Below, piece by piece: positions 47,799 to 56,421 of a stretch of 64,000 nucleotides of DNA. The DNA is from Sphingobacterium sp. HMA12. Its GTDB lineage: Bacteria; Bacteroidota; Bacteroidia; Sphingobacteriales; Sphingobacteriaceae. The translations under genes and the position numbers were made by a program. The notes under the pieces are model-generated. The model was not told the DNA's origin. It did not search any database and saw only the letters and a program-made list of their open reading frames with translations. The DNA lies in contig NZ_BEYR01000001.1 of assembly GCF_002933815.1 (NCBI RefSeq), forward strand, positions 248,001-312,000. The letters are read 5' to 3'. Position 1 is the first letter of the stretch. Each line of letters starts with the position of its first letter.

Positions 47799-48783
47799 AA
47801 AGCATTTCTTACTTTCTCTATTACCTTTGGGGCTTTCTTTTCAAACAAAGGCGGATTTTTCGGAGGAAGGGCTCAACCTGATGTTACCAAAGACGAAGAA
47901 GAAAAAAATCGGTATTATCGGTTTGGACAGTACGCATTCCATTGCTTTTACAAAGGCGATCAATACGGCGAGTGCCGATAGTTTATATGGGCAATTTTCG
48001 GTTGTTGCGGCTTATCCTTATGGTAGTAAAACAATCGCGCTTAGCGCGGAGCGTATTCCCAAGATCACGGCCGAAATTCAGCAATATGGCGTCTCGGTTG
48101 TTTCCAGCATTGCTCAGATGCTCAAACAAGTGGATTATGTATTTTTGGAGACGAATGATGGAAACCTGCATTTACAACAGGCTCTTGAGGTCCTCGGGGC
48201 TCGAAAACCCTTGTTTATCGATAAGCCTATAGCCAATTCGTATACCGATGCCCTAAAAATATTTGAAGCTGCCCGGAAGTACGGTTGCCCTGTTTTTTCC
48301 TCCAGCTCATTACGTTACATTGTCGGCCTGCAGGAGCTTGATAAAAGTAAAGTTGTTGGAGCTGATGTCTATAGTCCGGCTGTCACGGATCCGTCGCACA
48401 AGGATCTGTATTGGTATGGAATTCATGCGGTGGAAATGTTGTTTGCCTTAATGGGACCGGGCTGTATAACGGTGCGAACGGTACAGGAAAGAGGGACGTC
48501 CATGTACATTGGTCAATGGGATGATGGCCGGATTGCCTCGGTTCGTGGTATTCGCGAAGGGAAGGACGATTTTGGTGGTACCGTCTTTCTCAAAGATCAG
48601 ATTGTTCATCTGGGGCAATTTATGGGTTATGGTCCCTTGCTCGATCGTATACTTCCTTTTTTTCAAACAGGGGAAAGTCCTGTGGATGAGCGGGAAACTT
48701 TAGCAATTTGTGCTTTTATTGATGCTGCGGAACAGAGTAAATTGAATGGTGGCACTCCCGTTAAACTGCAAAACCCAGGCTAG
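47791..48783 (+). CDS. Gfo/Idh/MocA-like oxidoreductase
   Basis: Rossmann-fold protein of the Gfo/Idh/MocA group, 330 aa. KKIGIIGLDSTHSIAF near residue 40 is the nucleotide-binding segment (G-x-G slightly altered), and FIDKPIANSYTDA near 142 holds the family Lys-Pro pair. The N-terminus MDRKHFLLSLLPLGLSF looks like a signal peptide without twin Arg; ATG at 47782 is an alternative start overlapping the M20 gene by 17 bases, against 8 for the start chosen. Last gene of the right-going locus. An NAD-dependent oxidation or epimerisation of a sugar derivative is inferred, but GIHAVEMLFALMG indicates a subfamily of uncertain role. Confidence 0.82.
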   Translation: MDRKHFLLSLLPLGLSFQTKADFSEEGLNLMLPKTKKKKIGIIGLDSTHSIAFTKAINTASADSLYGQFSVVAAYPYGSKTIALSAERIPKITAEIQQYGVSVVSSIAQMLKQVDYVFLETNDGNLHLQQALEVLGARKPLFIDKPIANSYTDALKIFEAARKYGCPVFSSSSLRYIVGLQELDKSKVVGADVYSPAVTDPSHKDLYWYGIHAVEMLFALMGPGCITVRTVQERGTSMYIGQWDDGRIASVRGIREGKDDFGGTVFLKDQIVHLGQFMGYGPLLDRILPFFQTGESPVDERETLAICAFIDAAEQSKLNGGTPVKLQNPG

Positions 48784-48811
48784 CTTGAGGCCGATGTCGT
48801 GTAGGGCTTGT

Positions 48812-49489
48812 TTAGTTGCTTGCTACCGTTATCAAAAGATCGCTATTAAAAATCGAGGCCGGTGAAATTACTGTTTCCTCCAAAGGGATCTGATTGCCGT
48901 AACGTTCTTTGAGTTTGCTTTTGACCTCGGCGCTATTGAGATCAAAATCTTTGAGTTTTTCCAGTTTGCCTACTTCAATTCCGGCCCCCCGCTGGTAGAT
49001 TTTCCAGATCAGTTCCGAACAATAAATTCTATTGTCCGACCATTCGAATGTAGCATCGTAATTTTTACCCAAAAATCCCTTACCGATTCCCTTCATTTTA
49101 GCTAAAATTTCTGCCGATAGTACTTTGTCCGCTTCTTTAAGCCGTTTGATGACATAATGTTTATTTTTTCCTCGAGCGATCCAATCCGTCAAGCTGGTAA
49201 CTGTTACGGGCTGAACAGCCTCCAGTACATATGGTTTTCCCTGTTCATGAAAAATTAATCCACAGTGGGAATAGGGTGAGTGTGTCGCCAGTTGTACAGC
49301 TTTACATTGGGGCGAGATCGAGGATTGAAAGATCATGTCTCCATCTTTTAATTCCGGTAAAATTGAACGGTTTGAAACGTTTTTGTCAGTAGAAGTAGTT
49401 TCGGCTCTTGTTTCATTGATCCGGAAATAAGTCCGTCCGATCATGAGGCTACAAATTAGCAATAGGACAAATACAGCTTTTTTTTTCAT
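48812..49489 (-). CDS. YiiX/YebB-like permuted NlpC/P60 cysteine hydrolase
   Basis: Predicted exported or membrane-anchored hydrolase (N-terminal hydrophobic segment 4-20) of the permuted papain-like group. HSPYSHCGLIF holds the catalytic His near residue 77, and IYCSELIWKIY near 161 the Cys. DGDMIFQSS near residue 52 is a common family start. Substrates are usually peptidoglycan-type or acyl amides; the function here is unknown. 225 aa is normal. It converges on the Gfo/Idh gene with a 28-base gap, so it belongs to a different unit. Confidence 0.83.
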   Translation of the reverse strand: MKKKAVFVLLLICSLMIGRTYFRINETRAETTSTDKNVSNRSILPELKDGDMIFQSSISPQCKAVQLATHSPYSHCGLIFHEQGKPYVLEAVQPVTVTSLTDWIARGKNKHYVIKRLKEADKVLSAEILAKMKGIGKGFLGKNYDATFEWSDNRIYCSELIWKIYQRGAGIEVGKLEKLKDFDLNSAEVKSKLKERYGNQIPLEETVISPASIFNSDLLITVASN

Positions 49490-49776
49490 GGTTGTAATGC
49501 TTTAAGATAGCATGATTAAATCTCCAATAAGTGTTTTATTCCACCACGCGGTAAAACATACCGGCTTAATTTACGGATTATTTGCCCGTAATGAGTTGAT
49601 AACGTTATTTAAGCGGTTATTCGTATGTTATGACTACGAATTGTTGTTAAACTCCTGTTATTCCAGTGGATAGTTATCATGTTAAGATAGTTATTTGTTG
49701 CATGCCACAGATATGAGTCACTGTAAAGTCCTGTCATTTCTTTTAATGGCTATACAACTGGAAGGTCACGTAAATT
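49490..49776. other. Intergenic gap upstream of the YiiX-like gene
   Basis: 287 bases with no ORF of note. It must carry the YiiX-like promoter; I saw no convincing promoter, hairpin or repeat. Confidence 0.5.
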
Positions 49777-50736
49777 TTATTTAAAAAGATCAGACAGCTT
49801 TTTAGCTTTCATCTTTTCTGTGAGCTGAGCTGCTGTATGTGCCTCAGACTCGTATTTGTACACATTCTCTGTTGAAGCCCCTCTGTCTAAAAGGTAACGT
49901 GCTATATCCTTATTTTTTTGAAGTATGGCTTTACCGAGTAAGGTACATTGTGTAAAACTGTAGTCGAATCGGACCTCATCTATCCCTAAGATATTTAAGC
50001 TATTTAGGGACGTTTTCTGGATAAAATCAAGATCATCCTGTTCAATAGCTGTTTTCAGTAATTCGAAGTCATTGAAATTCTTATTCTTCGACAGAAACAA
50101 GGTGTAAAAAAACTTGGCTAAAGCATAGTTTTTACTTGCTAAAATATTGTGGATCGCATTGTGGCCAAACTCCGCTGTGCTGGAGAAGTCATTCTCTTGG
50201 CTTAAAAATAAAAGAATATTTTCCTTGGGTATGGTCCCCCAGTTTAGCTGCTTCAATTGATGTAAATCGTTTACTGTAAATAAAGATTCCAGTTCACTGA
50301 TGAAGTTCAAAGAAAACAAATGGTTGTCTAATCTAAGTTTGAGCGGTAGATTTTTGGTTCTTAATATTTTGAGTTTGTCGTCAGTAATTTGATAACTGAT
50401 GGAGACAGAAGCTCCCTGATAACTATTGATTTTAAGTTCAGAATCGGTTAATTCGTATCGTTTCATACGCAGATTCTCCACATTGGTGCCCGGGAATAGC
50501 TTATGCAGATTCAGTGCTATTGCAAGATAGCTGCTATCGTTTACCTGGAGATTATAATGTAAATAACCGTCGTCAGTGATGGAATAAGAACTGAATGGTT
50601 GTTGTCTCCGTTGATCTTGAGAAGTCGCCAAGGCCTCTAGTGGCATTAACAGTGTACTTAGACTGAGGAGTAAACACGAAATGTACGCTGAGGTTTTCAA
50701 GAACAATGTTCGAATGAAATAAAATTTATTCATCAT
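49777..50736 (-). CDS. Unknown exported protein with ankyrin-like C-terminus
   Basis: 319 aa; not recognised. The N-terminus has a basic start and a hydrophobic signal segment (about 14-37, ending EALATS). The C-terminal 120 residues resemble degenerate ankyrin repeats: GHNAIHNILASKNYALAKFF, and CTLLGKAILQKNKDIARYLL followed by DRGAS. The middle (about 40-180) has beta-rich character. It overlaps the upstream gene's stop by 11 bases, so the two are co-translated and probably work together. Ankyrin-type surfaces bind proteins, so an interaction partner is likely. Confidence 0.7.
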   Translation of the reverse strand: MMNKFYFIRTLFLKTSAYISCLLLSLSTLLMPLEALATSQDQRRQQPFSSYSITDDGYLHYNLQVNDSSYLAIALNLHKLFPGTNVENLRMKRYELTDSELKINSYQGASVSISYQITDDKLKILRTKNLPLKLRLDNHLFSLNFISELESLFTVNDLHQLKQLNWGTIPKENILLFLSQENDFSSTAEFGHNAIHNILASKNYALAKFFYTLFLSKNKNFNDFELLKTAIEQDDLDFIQKTSLNSLNILGIDEVRFDYSFTQCTLLGKAILQKNKDIARYLLDRGASTENVYKYESEAHTAAQLTEKMKAKKLSDLFK

Positions 50737-51220
50737 CGTATTGCACTAAAATGGTGTTGATTTCATCTATAATTTTATAGGCATCTGATTCCAGTAGGTC
50801 TATTTCTGCTTGAATGGCAGGTGTAATCGGCAATTGCATCAATTTTTGATACACTTGTATATCCAGGTCAATAACGCTGAGTTTGAGCTGAAGTAAATAT
50901 TGCCCTTGCTGGGTTTGTAAACTTAATTGGCTGAGTGCCTGTTTCGATCCTTCCAGTTCGGCAATTGTTCTGCTGTGGTCATTTTCTCCCGCGAGACCAT
51001 AATTGGGATATTTTTCACCTAATTGATTGAACGCATCAAAATACTCCTGTTCCGATAAAGAATGTATATTCATATAAAGCAGGTTATAGGCATATAAAGC
51101 TTCCTGATTTTCCTCGCTGATCGGAACGTCCTGATGATCTTTGACCAGCTGCGTGATGTCCTGATATTCAATTTGTAAAATAGCTTCGATATCCTTATTG
51201 ATTAAATCTGATGTGTTCAT
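50726..51220 (-). CDS. Unknown small acidic protein, 164 aa
   Basis: Not recognised. Very acidic and Gln/Leu-rich, predicted mostly helical with possible coiled-coil stretches around ELEGSKQALSQLSLQTQQ. No signal peptide. It overlaps the following signal-peptide/ankyrin-like gene by 11 bases. First gene of a two-gene unit; upstream lies the NAD operon control region on the other strand. Confidence 0.72.
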   Translation of the reverse strand: MNTSDLINKDIEAILQIEYQDITQLVKDHQDVPISEENQEALYAYNLLYMNIHSLSEQEYFDAFNQLGEKYPNYGLAGENDHSRTIAELEGSKQALSQLSLQTQQGQYLLQLKLSVIDLDIQVYQKLMQLPITPAIQAEIDLLESDAYKIIDEINTILVQYDDE

Positions 51221-51501
51221 GCGAATATTTTATCCTTTTTGACAGTCAACGATTGTGATCAATTCGCTTGACTGTTTGTCTCAAGGACAAAGATCAGCTT
51301 TTCAATGAAAGATGCTATCCCCATATTCAGCCAATTTTTTGCGACTTTCTCCATCTTTTTGTTTTCTTACTTTCACGCCGTTCTACGATAATTGAACTAT
51401 ATTGTCATTTTAAGTATAGGATAACCTTATGTTTAAATGAATTAATAGTTTTATATTTTAAATTATTTAGTTAATAATCAGCTTGTTATATTTTTACTTG
51501 T

Positions 51502-51530
51502 GTTTATTGAGTATTTTTTACTCAATAAAC
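51502..51530. promoter_or_regulatory. Candidate NrtR operator 1
   Basis: Perfect 12-bp inverted repeat, GTTTATTGAGTA and its complement, with a 5-base T spacer. It overlaps the promoter-like elements of the NAD operon. The operon's last gene encodes a NrtR-like regulator, so binding by it is likely. Confidence 0.65.
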
Positions 51531-51561
51531 TTTGTCGAAGTAAAAATAATGCGCATCTTTG

Positions 51562-51580
51562 TTGAGTAAAAAGTACTCAA
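51562..51580. promoter_or_regulatory. Candidate NrtR operator 2
   Basis: Inverted repeat TTGAGTA, 5-base spacer, TACTCAA: the same core as operator 1 with the same spacing, 55 bases farther downstream (centre to centre), 26 bases before the first gene. Confidence 0.65.
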
Positions 51581-51606
51581 ATCGAGTGGTTGTAAAAAAT
51601 GAAACT

Positions 51607-52416
51607 ATGATTGTATTAAATAAACATCAGCTCATCACCGAACAGTTTCCAAATGGGGAAACGAAGGTGAAAGATTTCGATCAGTTGATCAAAGCGGAAA
51701 ACCTGCTTGAATTTACCTATCAGGAAGATGGCGATTTGATCCGTTTGTTTTTTGTCAAGAAGCGACTTGAAGAAGCAGGTGCAAGCTGTAAATTATGGAT
51801 TCGTTATATGCCCTATAGTCGTATGGACCGTAAAATTGAGGGGGATCTATTTACGCTAAAATATGTCGCTGCATTTATCAATAGTTTACAGTTTGATAAA
51901 GTTTATGTTGTTGAGCCACATTCCGAAACAACCCTCACATTATTGGAAAATAGCATAGCAATCTATCCTGCTTTGGACTGGCTGCCGAAACTGATGGAAA
52001 AACTGAATTTCTCGGACAATGACCGAATTGTATTTCCGGATAAAGGGGCGGCGGCACGGTATTTAAATAGCGGTTATGACGATGCCTGTGTCTTTGAAAA
52101 ACAACGCAATCCACAAACCGGGCGTATCGAAGCGATGGAATTGAAAACAGGAAACATTGTAAAGGGAGCGAAATGCATTATTGTCGATGATTTATGCTCT
52201 GCAGGAGGAACATTTCTCTGGGCGGGAAAAATTCTTAAGGAGATGGGAGCAAGTGAGATTTATCTGTTGGTGACACACTGTGAGCCAAGGATTTTCAAGG
52301 GGGCTTTGCTAGAGGAAGATTCACCGATCGACCTTGTTTTCACGACAGATTCTATGATGGACACGACGCATCCAAAATTAAATTATATCAATTTAACAAC
52401 TGAAAGCTATGTTTAG
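51607..52416 (+). CDS. Ribose-phosphate pyrophosphokinase (PRPP synthetase)-like protein
   Basis: Makes PRPP from ribose 5-phosphate and ATP, the co-substrate needed by the phosphoribosyltransferase encoded next. Start at ATG 51607; a longer frame with TTG at 51559 would run through the operator. Motifs: RYMPYSRMDRKIEGD near residue 75 (family ATP region), VVEPHSETT near 102, and the PRPP loop IIVDDLCSAGGTF near 196. At 269 aa it is shorter than housekeeping Prs (about 310). It may be a salvage-specific paralogue rather than the main enzyme. Overlaps the next gene by 8 bases. Confidence 0.83.
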   Translation: MIVLNKHQLITEQFPNGETKVKDFDQLIKAENLLEFTYQEDGDLIRLFFVKKRLEEAGASCKLWIRYMPYSRMDRKIEGDLFTLKYVAAFINSLQFDKVYVVEPHSETTLTLLENSIAIYPALDWLPKLMEKLNFSDNDRIVFPDKGAAARYLNSGYDDACVFEKQRNPQTGRIEAMELKTGNIVKGAKCIIVDDLCSAGGTFLWAGKILKEMGASEIYLLVTHCEPRIFKGALLEEDSPIDLVFTTDSMMDTTHPKLNYINLTTESYV

Positions 52417-53917
52417 AGCGATGAGCAAAAATCCGATTCTCTGGACGGACGGATACAAATTGTGTCACAAGGATCAGTATCCGGCACATACAGCGTGGGT
52501 ATACGAAACCTGGACTCCCCGGATGTCGCGTATCGCAGGAATAAGCCATGTTGTCTTTTTCGGCTTGCAGGGTGCCTTGGCTGAAATCAGCCATTCTTTC
52601 GATGAATATTTCTTCGCCCAGCCGGAGGATGCCGTTGTCGAACAATACGAAGAAGCCATCCGTGAAGTGTTCGCAATGACCAATCGTAATTTTGCGGACA
52701 CACATCGGTCAGAACATATACGCAATTTACATCGCTTGGGATATCTTCCGATCAAGGTGAAAGCTTTGAAGGAAGGAAGTCTCGTGCCGATAGGGGTACC
52801 TATGTTTACGATCGAGAATACCCATCCAGATTTCTTCTGGTTGCCGGGTTACCTCGAAACGCAACTCTCTGCCTATATCTGGTCACCGATGACTGCTGCG
52901 ACTATTGCGGATCAATACAAAAGATTGTTGACGGGTTTTGCTGAAAAAACAGGCGACATCAATAAAGTATTCACACAGGCTGGAGACTTCTCCATGCGTG
53001 GTATGGGATCGCCAGAAACTGCTTATCGCACAGCCGGCGGGCATTTACTGAGTTTCGGTGTTTCAGCAACGCTGTCAGTTCGGGAATACCTTAAGACCTA
53101 TTATGGTGCCACAAGTGATGTGATGATGTACACGCCTTCAACGGAGCATAGTGTGATGTGTTCTTACGGTGAACAGGAAGTGGAGGCCTTCCGCCATTTG
53201 ATTACGGAGGTCTATCCGAGTGGAAACATTTCGATTGTGTCCGATACCTATGATCTATGGCACGTTGTGGATCATGTATTGCCACTATTGAAAGATTTGA
53301 TCATGGGACGGGAAGGTAAAGTTGTCATTCGGCCGGATAGTGGCGATCCTGTTAAGATAATTTGTGGTGATCCGGAGGCTGACCACGAAACAGTTCAAAA
53401 AGGGATTGTCGAACGTTTATTTGAACTCTTTGGGGGGACGGTCAATGCGAAAGGTTTTAAAGAACTTGATCCCCATATCGGTGTTGTGTATGGCGATTCC
53501 ATCACCGTGGAGCGGGCAGCTAAGATCTGCGAAGGTTTGATGGCGAAAGGTTTTGCTTCGACCAATACAATCCTTGGAATAGGATCCTATACCTATCAGT
53601 ATGTCACAAGAGATACCTTTGGCTTTGCTTTAAAGGGAACGGCCGAAATTGTTAACGGTCAGTTTAAAGCTATTCAAAAAAGACCGGCCACAGACACCGG
53701 TAATTTTAAAAAATCCCAAAAGGGCATAGTTGCCGTTGTATTCGAAAACAATGATTTTCGCCTGATAGATGATCTCAATCCAATGACCGTCGAACAATTG
53801 AATGATAGCAACTTGCTCAAAGAATGTTTTGTGGATGGGGTCTTTGTCAGCACCGTTCGTTTTAAGGAAATAAGAAACAGATTACAAACAGAATCAATAA
53901 GAGTATATGGAAAATAA
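52409..53917 (+). CDS. nadV: Nicotinamide phosphoribosyltransferase-like protein (NadV/NAMPT family)
   Basis: Predicted to condense nicotinamide with PRPP to NMN. 502 aa; start at 52409 or at 52421 (MSKNPILWTDGYK). Recognisable NAMPT marks: TDGYKLCHKDQYP near residue 12, FSMRGMGSPETAYRTAGGH near 192, STEHSVMC near 240, SIVSDTYDLWHV near 270 and the phosphate/ribose region VVIRPDSGDP near 304. The usual GTD just after this His-Leu stretch is read as SAT (FGVSATLSV), so the Asp that in human NAMPT (Asp219) selects nicotinamide is Ala. Nicotinate specificity or a changed substrate is possible. Same operon as PRPP synthetase-like and NAD synthetase genes. Confidence 0.82.
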   Translation: MFRAMSKNPILWTDGYKLCHKDQYPAHTAWVYETWTPRMSRIAGISHVVFFGLQGALAEISHSFDEYFFAQPEDAVVEQYEEAIREVFAMTNRNFADTHRSEHIRNLHRLGYLPIKVKALKEGSLVPIGVPMFTIENTHPDFFWLPGYLETQLSAYIWSPMTAATIADQYKRLLTGFAEKTGDINKVFTQAGDFSMRGMGSPETAYRTAGGHLLSFGVSATLSVREYLKTYYGATSDVMMYTPSTEHSVMCSYGEQEVEAFRHLITEVYPSGNISIVSDTYDLWHVVDHVLPLLKDLIMGREGKVVIRPDSGDPVKIICGDPEADHETVQKGIVERLFELFGGTVNAKGFKELDPHIGVVYGDSITVERAAKICEGLMAKGFASTNTILGIGSYTYQYVTRDTFGFALKGTAEIVNGQFKAIQKRPATDTGNFKKSQKGIVAVVFENNDFRLIDDLNPMTVEQLNDSNLLKECFVDGVFVSTVRFKEIRNRLQTESIRVYGK

Positions 53918-54689
53918 CCTAAGAAAACCGTTTTTCATCAATGATGAAAACGTTGAACATTATGCACAACAAATGGCATCATGGATTGCGGGACAGGTGA
54001 ATGCAGCAAACCGTCAAGGTTTGGTGCTTGGCATGAGTGGCGGTATTGACTGTAGTGTGGTTGCTTGCTTATGTCACTTGGCCAACGTGGATGTCCATTT
54101 GGTTATGATGCCTTATGGTAGTGATATGAACAATAGCAAGAGCCATGCACATGGCATGGAGCTTATCAAAAAATTTGATTTCCCTTACCATATCTTTGAT
54201 ATCAAGCCTGCGGTCGATGCGCTGACCATCAATAATGAAGCCTATATTGCAGCGTCAAGCGAATCCAACCGTGTCTTGAGTTTGGCCAATATTCGGCCAC
54301 GGGTCCGTATGACTTATCTCTATCAATTTGCACAATTGGGGAGCCGTTTTGTGATCGGTACCGGCAATATGGCCGAAGCGACTGTAGGTTACTTTACCAA
54401 ATGGGGAGATGGTGCTTATGATCTTAATCCTCTGGCCATGGTTACCAAACAAGAAGTATATACTCTGGCAAAATATCTGGGTGTCCCTGAATCCATTCAA
54501 TATAAGAGTCCTTCAGCAGGTCTATGGGAAGGTCAGACAGATGAAGAGGAATTGGGAATGAGTTATGCACAGATTGATGCATATATTCTGACCGGAACAT
54601 CCGGTGAACCCGAGATAGATGAGCTGATCCATAGCCGTCAACAACAGTCTGCCCACAAGTTTGCAGCAATTCCAACATTCAAGGGCTAG
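53907..54689 (+). CDS. nadE: NH3-dependent NAD+ synthetase
   Basis: Amidates nicotinate adenine dinucleotide to NAD+ using ammonia and ATP. 260 aa, with the N-type ATP pyrophosphatase motif LGMSGGIDCSVV near residue 42 and the conserved GTGNMAEATVGYFTKWGDGA near 150. There is no glutaminase domain, hence the ammonia-dependent type. Start overlaps the preceding stop by 11 bases, so translation is coupled. Gene symbol given by family name. Confidence 0.9.
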   Translation: MENNLRKPFFINDENVEHYAQQMASWIAGQVNAANRQGLVLGMSGGIDCSVVACLCHLANVDVHLVMMPYGSDMNNSKSHAHGMELIKKFDFPYHIFDIKPAVDALTINNEAYIAASSESNRVLSLANIRPRVRMTYLYQFAQLGSRFVIGTGNMAEATVGYFTKWGDGAYDLNPLAMVTKQEVYTLAKYLGVPESIQYKSPSAGLWEGQTDEEELGMSYAQIDAYILTGTSGEPEIDELIHSRQQQSAHKFAAIPTFKG

Positions 54690-54783
54690 TAGAGAGCCTA
54701 AAGCTAGAAATCAGTTAGGTTTTAAATTTCCTTACTTGAAGGAATGTGAAAATAGGACACATACAATATATAATTACTAACAG

Positions 54784-55698
54784 ATGAAAACAAGATATGA
54801 ACAGATCGTTGATGTAAAACATATAGCATCTGAAAAAAGAGATCATATTCCGTCTATATTGTCATTGGCAGGGGAGGAACAAATCCTGCCTGCTTCTGCC
54901 GATAAAAAACGGACACTGCTTTTGGCTATTGACATACAAAACGATTTTATGGAATCCGTTGGCAGTCTACCAGTAGCTGGTTCGCGTGCTGATGTACAAC
55001 GGCTGACCCAATGGATGTACAACAATATGGCTTCTTTGACGCAGGTCATGTGCAGCCTCGACTGTCATTCGGTATTGCAGATCTTTCATGCAAACTGGTG
55101 GGTGGACGAGAAAGGAAATCAGCCCAAGCCATTTACAGTCATCCGTTATCAGGATCTTATGAATGGGACTTGGACTGTTTCCCATGTGGAAGCGCTGGAA
55201 AAATCGTTAGCTTATCTTAAAAATTTAGAAACCGAAGGAAAAAAGGAACTGTGCATCTGGCCATACCATTGTTTAGAAGGCAGTTCAGGGGCACAACTGG
55301 AAAGTCAATTTGCCAATATGCTCTATTTTCATAGTGTCCTGCGCCAGTCCAAACCTCTCTTAGTCTATAAAGGACAGGATCCCTATACTGAAATGTATGG
55401 TATCATTAAGGCTGAATATGATAACAATAAATTTGTCAATCACGCTGTACTTGAAGCTATTCGGGCTTATGATGCTATTTATATTGCTGGGCAGGCATCA
55501 AGTCACTGTGTATTGGCATCTACAGCACAGATATTGGAATATTTCGGAGAGGATAAAGCGATTACCTCCCGCATTACCTTACTGATCGACTGTATGTCAC
55601 CTATTGCTGGTTTCGAAGATTCTACACGGCAAGCCTTTGAGTCACTACAAGAAAAGTATGGTATACAGATCAAAAAGTCCACTGACGTAATTTTATAA
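54784..55698 (+). CDS. Nicotinamidase-like cysteine hydrolase (isochorismatase superfamily)
   Basis: Predicted to hydrolyse nicotinamide to nicotinate. The catalytic triad is visible: Asp50 (LLLAIDIQNDF), Lys196 (VYKGQDPYTEMYG) and Cys242 (GQASSHCVLAS). The metal site fits Asp93, His95 and His102 (SLDCHSVLQIFH). HCLEGS near 162 matches the nicotinamidase HCxxGT-like motif. At 304 aa it is longer than typical PncA (about 200), mostly through an N-terminal extension of about 40 residues and a longer middle. It starts 94 bases after nadE. The specific substrate is inferred from context. Confidence 0.8.
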   Translation: MKTRYEQIVDVKHIASEKRDHIPSILSLAGEEQILPASADKKRTLLLAIDIQNDFMESVGSLPVAGSRADVQRLTQWMYNNMASLTQVMCSLDCHSVLQIFHANWWVDEKGNQPKPFTVIRYQDLMNGTWTVSHVEALEKSLAYLKNLETEGKKELCIWPYHCLEGSSGAQLESQFANMLYFHSVLRQSKPLLVYKGQDPYTEMYGIIKAEYDNNKFVNHAVLEAIRAYDAIYIAGQASSHCVLASTAQILEYFGEDKAITSRITLLIDCMSPIAGFEDSTRQAFESLQEKYGIQIKKSTDVIL

Positions 55699-55702
55699 CA
55701 TA

Positions 55703-56407
55703 ATGGTCGCTATTCTAAAAACATATAACTACGAATATCCCAGGCCCGCAGTTACAGTCGATTGTGTGATCTTTGGTTTTGAGAAAAATCAGCTTAAATT
55801 GTTATTGACCAAACGGGCTATAGAACCTTATTTAGGGAAGTGGGCATTTCCCGGTGGTTTTATTCAGGAAGATGAAACTGCGGATGAATGTGCGCTGCGT
55901 AAACTGTCCGAAGAAGCCGGGCTAAGTAATATCTTTCTTGAGCAACTTTATACTTTCTCAGAGCTGAACCGCGATCCAAGAGGGCGGGTCATCAGTATAG
56001 CCTATTTTGCGTTGGTCAAAACGACCGAATATACGCTAGAGGCGGGACTTGACATCGATGCGGTGCAATGGTTTAGTTTGGAAGAGGTGGCTGATTTGGC
56101 ATTTGATCATCAGCACATCTTGTCTGTTGCGGTCGAACGACTGAAAGGTAAAATCCGTTACCAGCCGATCGGATTTGAACTGCTGCCAGCGCAATTTACG
56201 TTACCCGAGCTGCACAACTTGTACGAAACAATTCTTCAACGTTCGATAGACCGGGGCAATTTTCGTAAAAAGATGCTCAGTATGGGCTTACTAATTGATC
56301 ATAGCGACATGCAGAAGGATAGGCATGCCAGAGCTGCAAAAATTTATAGCTTTGACAAAGTAAAATACGAGGAACTAAAGGAAACCGGATTTTACTTTGA
56401 AATCTGA
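55703..56407 (+). CDS. nrtR: NrtR-like transcriptional regulator with Nudix domain
   Basis: Regulator of NAD salvage: a Nudix-fold ligand domain (about 12-150) that binds ADP-ribose-type signals, fused to a C-terminal winged helix (about 155-230). Nudix-box-like segment GGFIQEDETADECALRKLSEEAG near residue 49 (given in part) lacks the classic REUXEE order: the box ends as KLSEEAG, so hydrolase activity may be reduced, as in other NrtR. The C-terminus with TLPELHNLYETILQ and FRKKMLSMGLL is the winged-helix signature. 234 aa normal. It is the last gene of the operon it should control; the palindromes at 51502 and 51562 are the likely sites. Confidence 0.88.
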   Translation: MVAILKTYNYEYPRPAVTVDCVIFGFEKNQLKLLLTKRAIEPYLGKWAFPGGFIQEDETADECALRKLSEEAGLSNIFLEQLYTFSELNRDPRGRVISIAYFALVKTTEYTLEAGLDIDAVQWFSLEEVADLAFDHQHILSVAVERLKGKIRYQPIGFELLPAQFTLPELHNLYETILQRSIDRGNFRKKMLSMGLLIDHSDMQKDRHARAAKIYSFDKVKYEELKETGFYFEI

Positions 56408-56421
56408 TCAGCTTCACCTGC

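Larger units (their letters stand above)
51221..51606. promoter_or_regulatory. Control region of the NAD salvage operon
   Basis: 386 bases without a gene, between divergent units. AT-rich. It carries two inverted repeats listed separately (51502-51530, 51562-51580) and a loose promoter-like pair TTTA (51503-51506) and TAAACTTTG (51526-51534, 3-base spacer instead of 2). No other feature was recognised. Confidence 0.6.
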
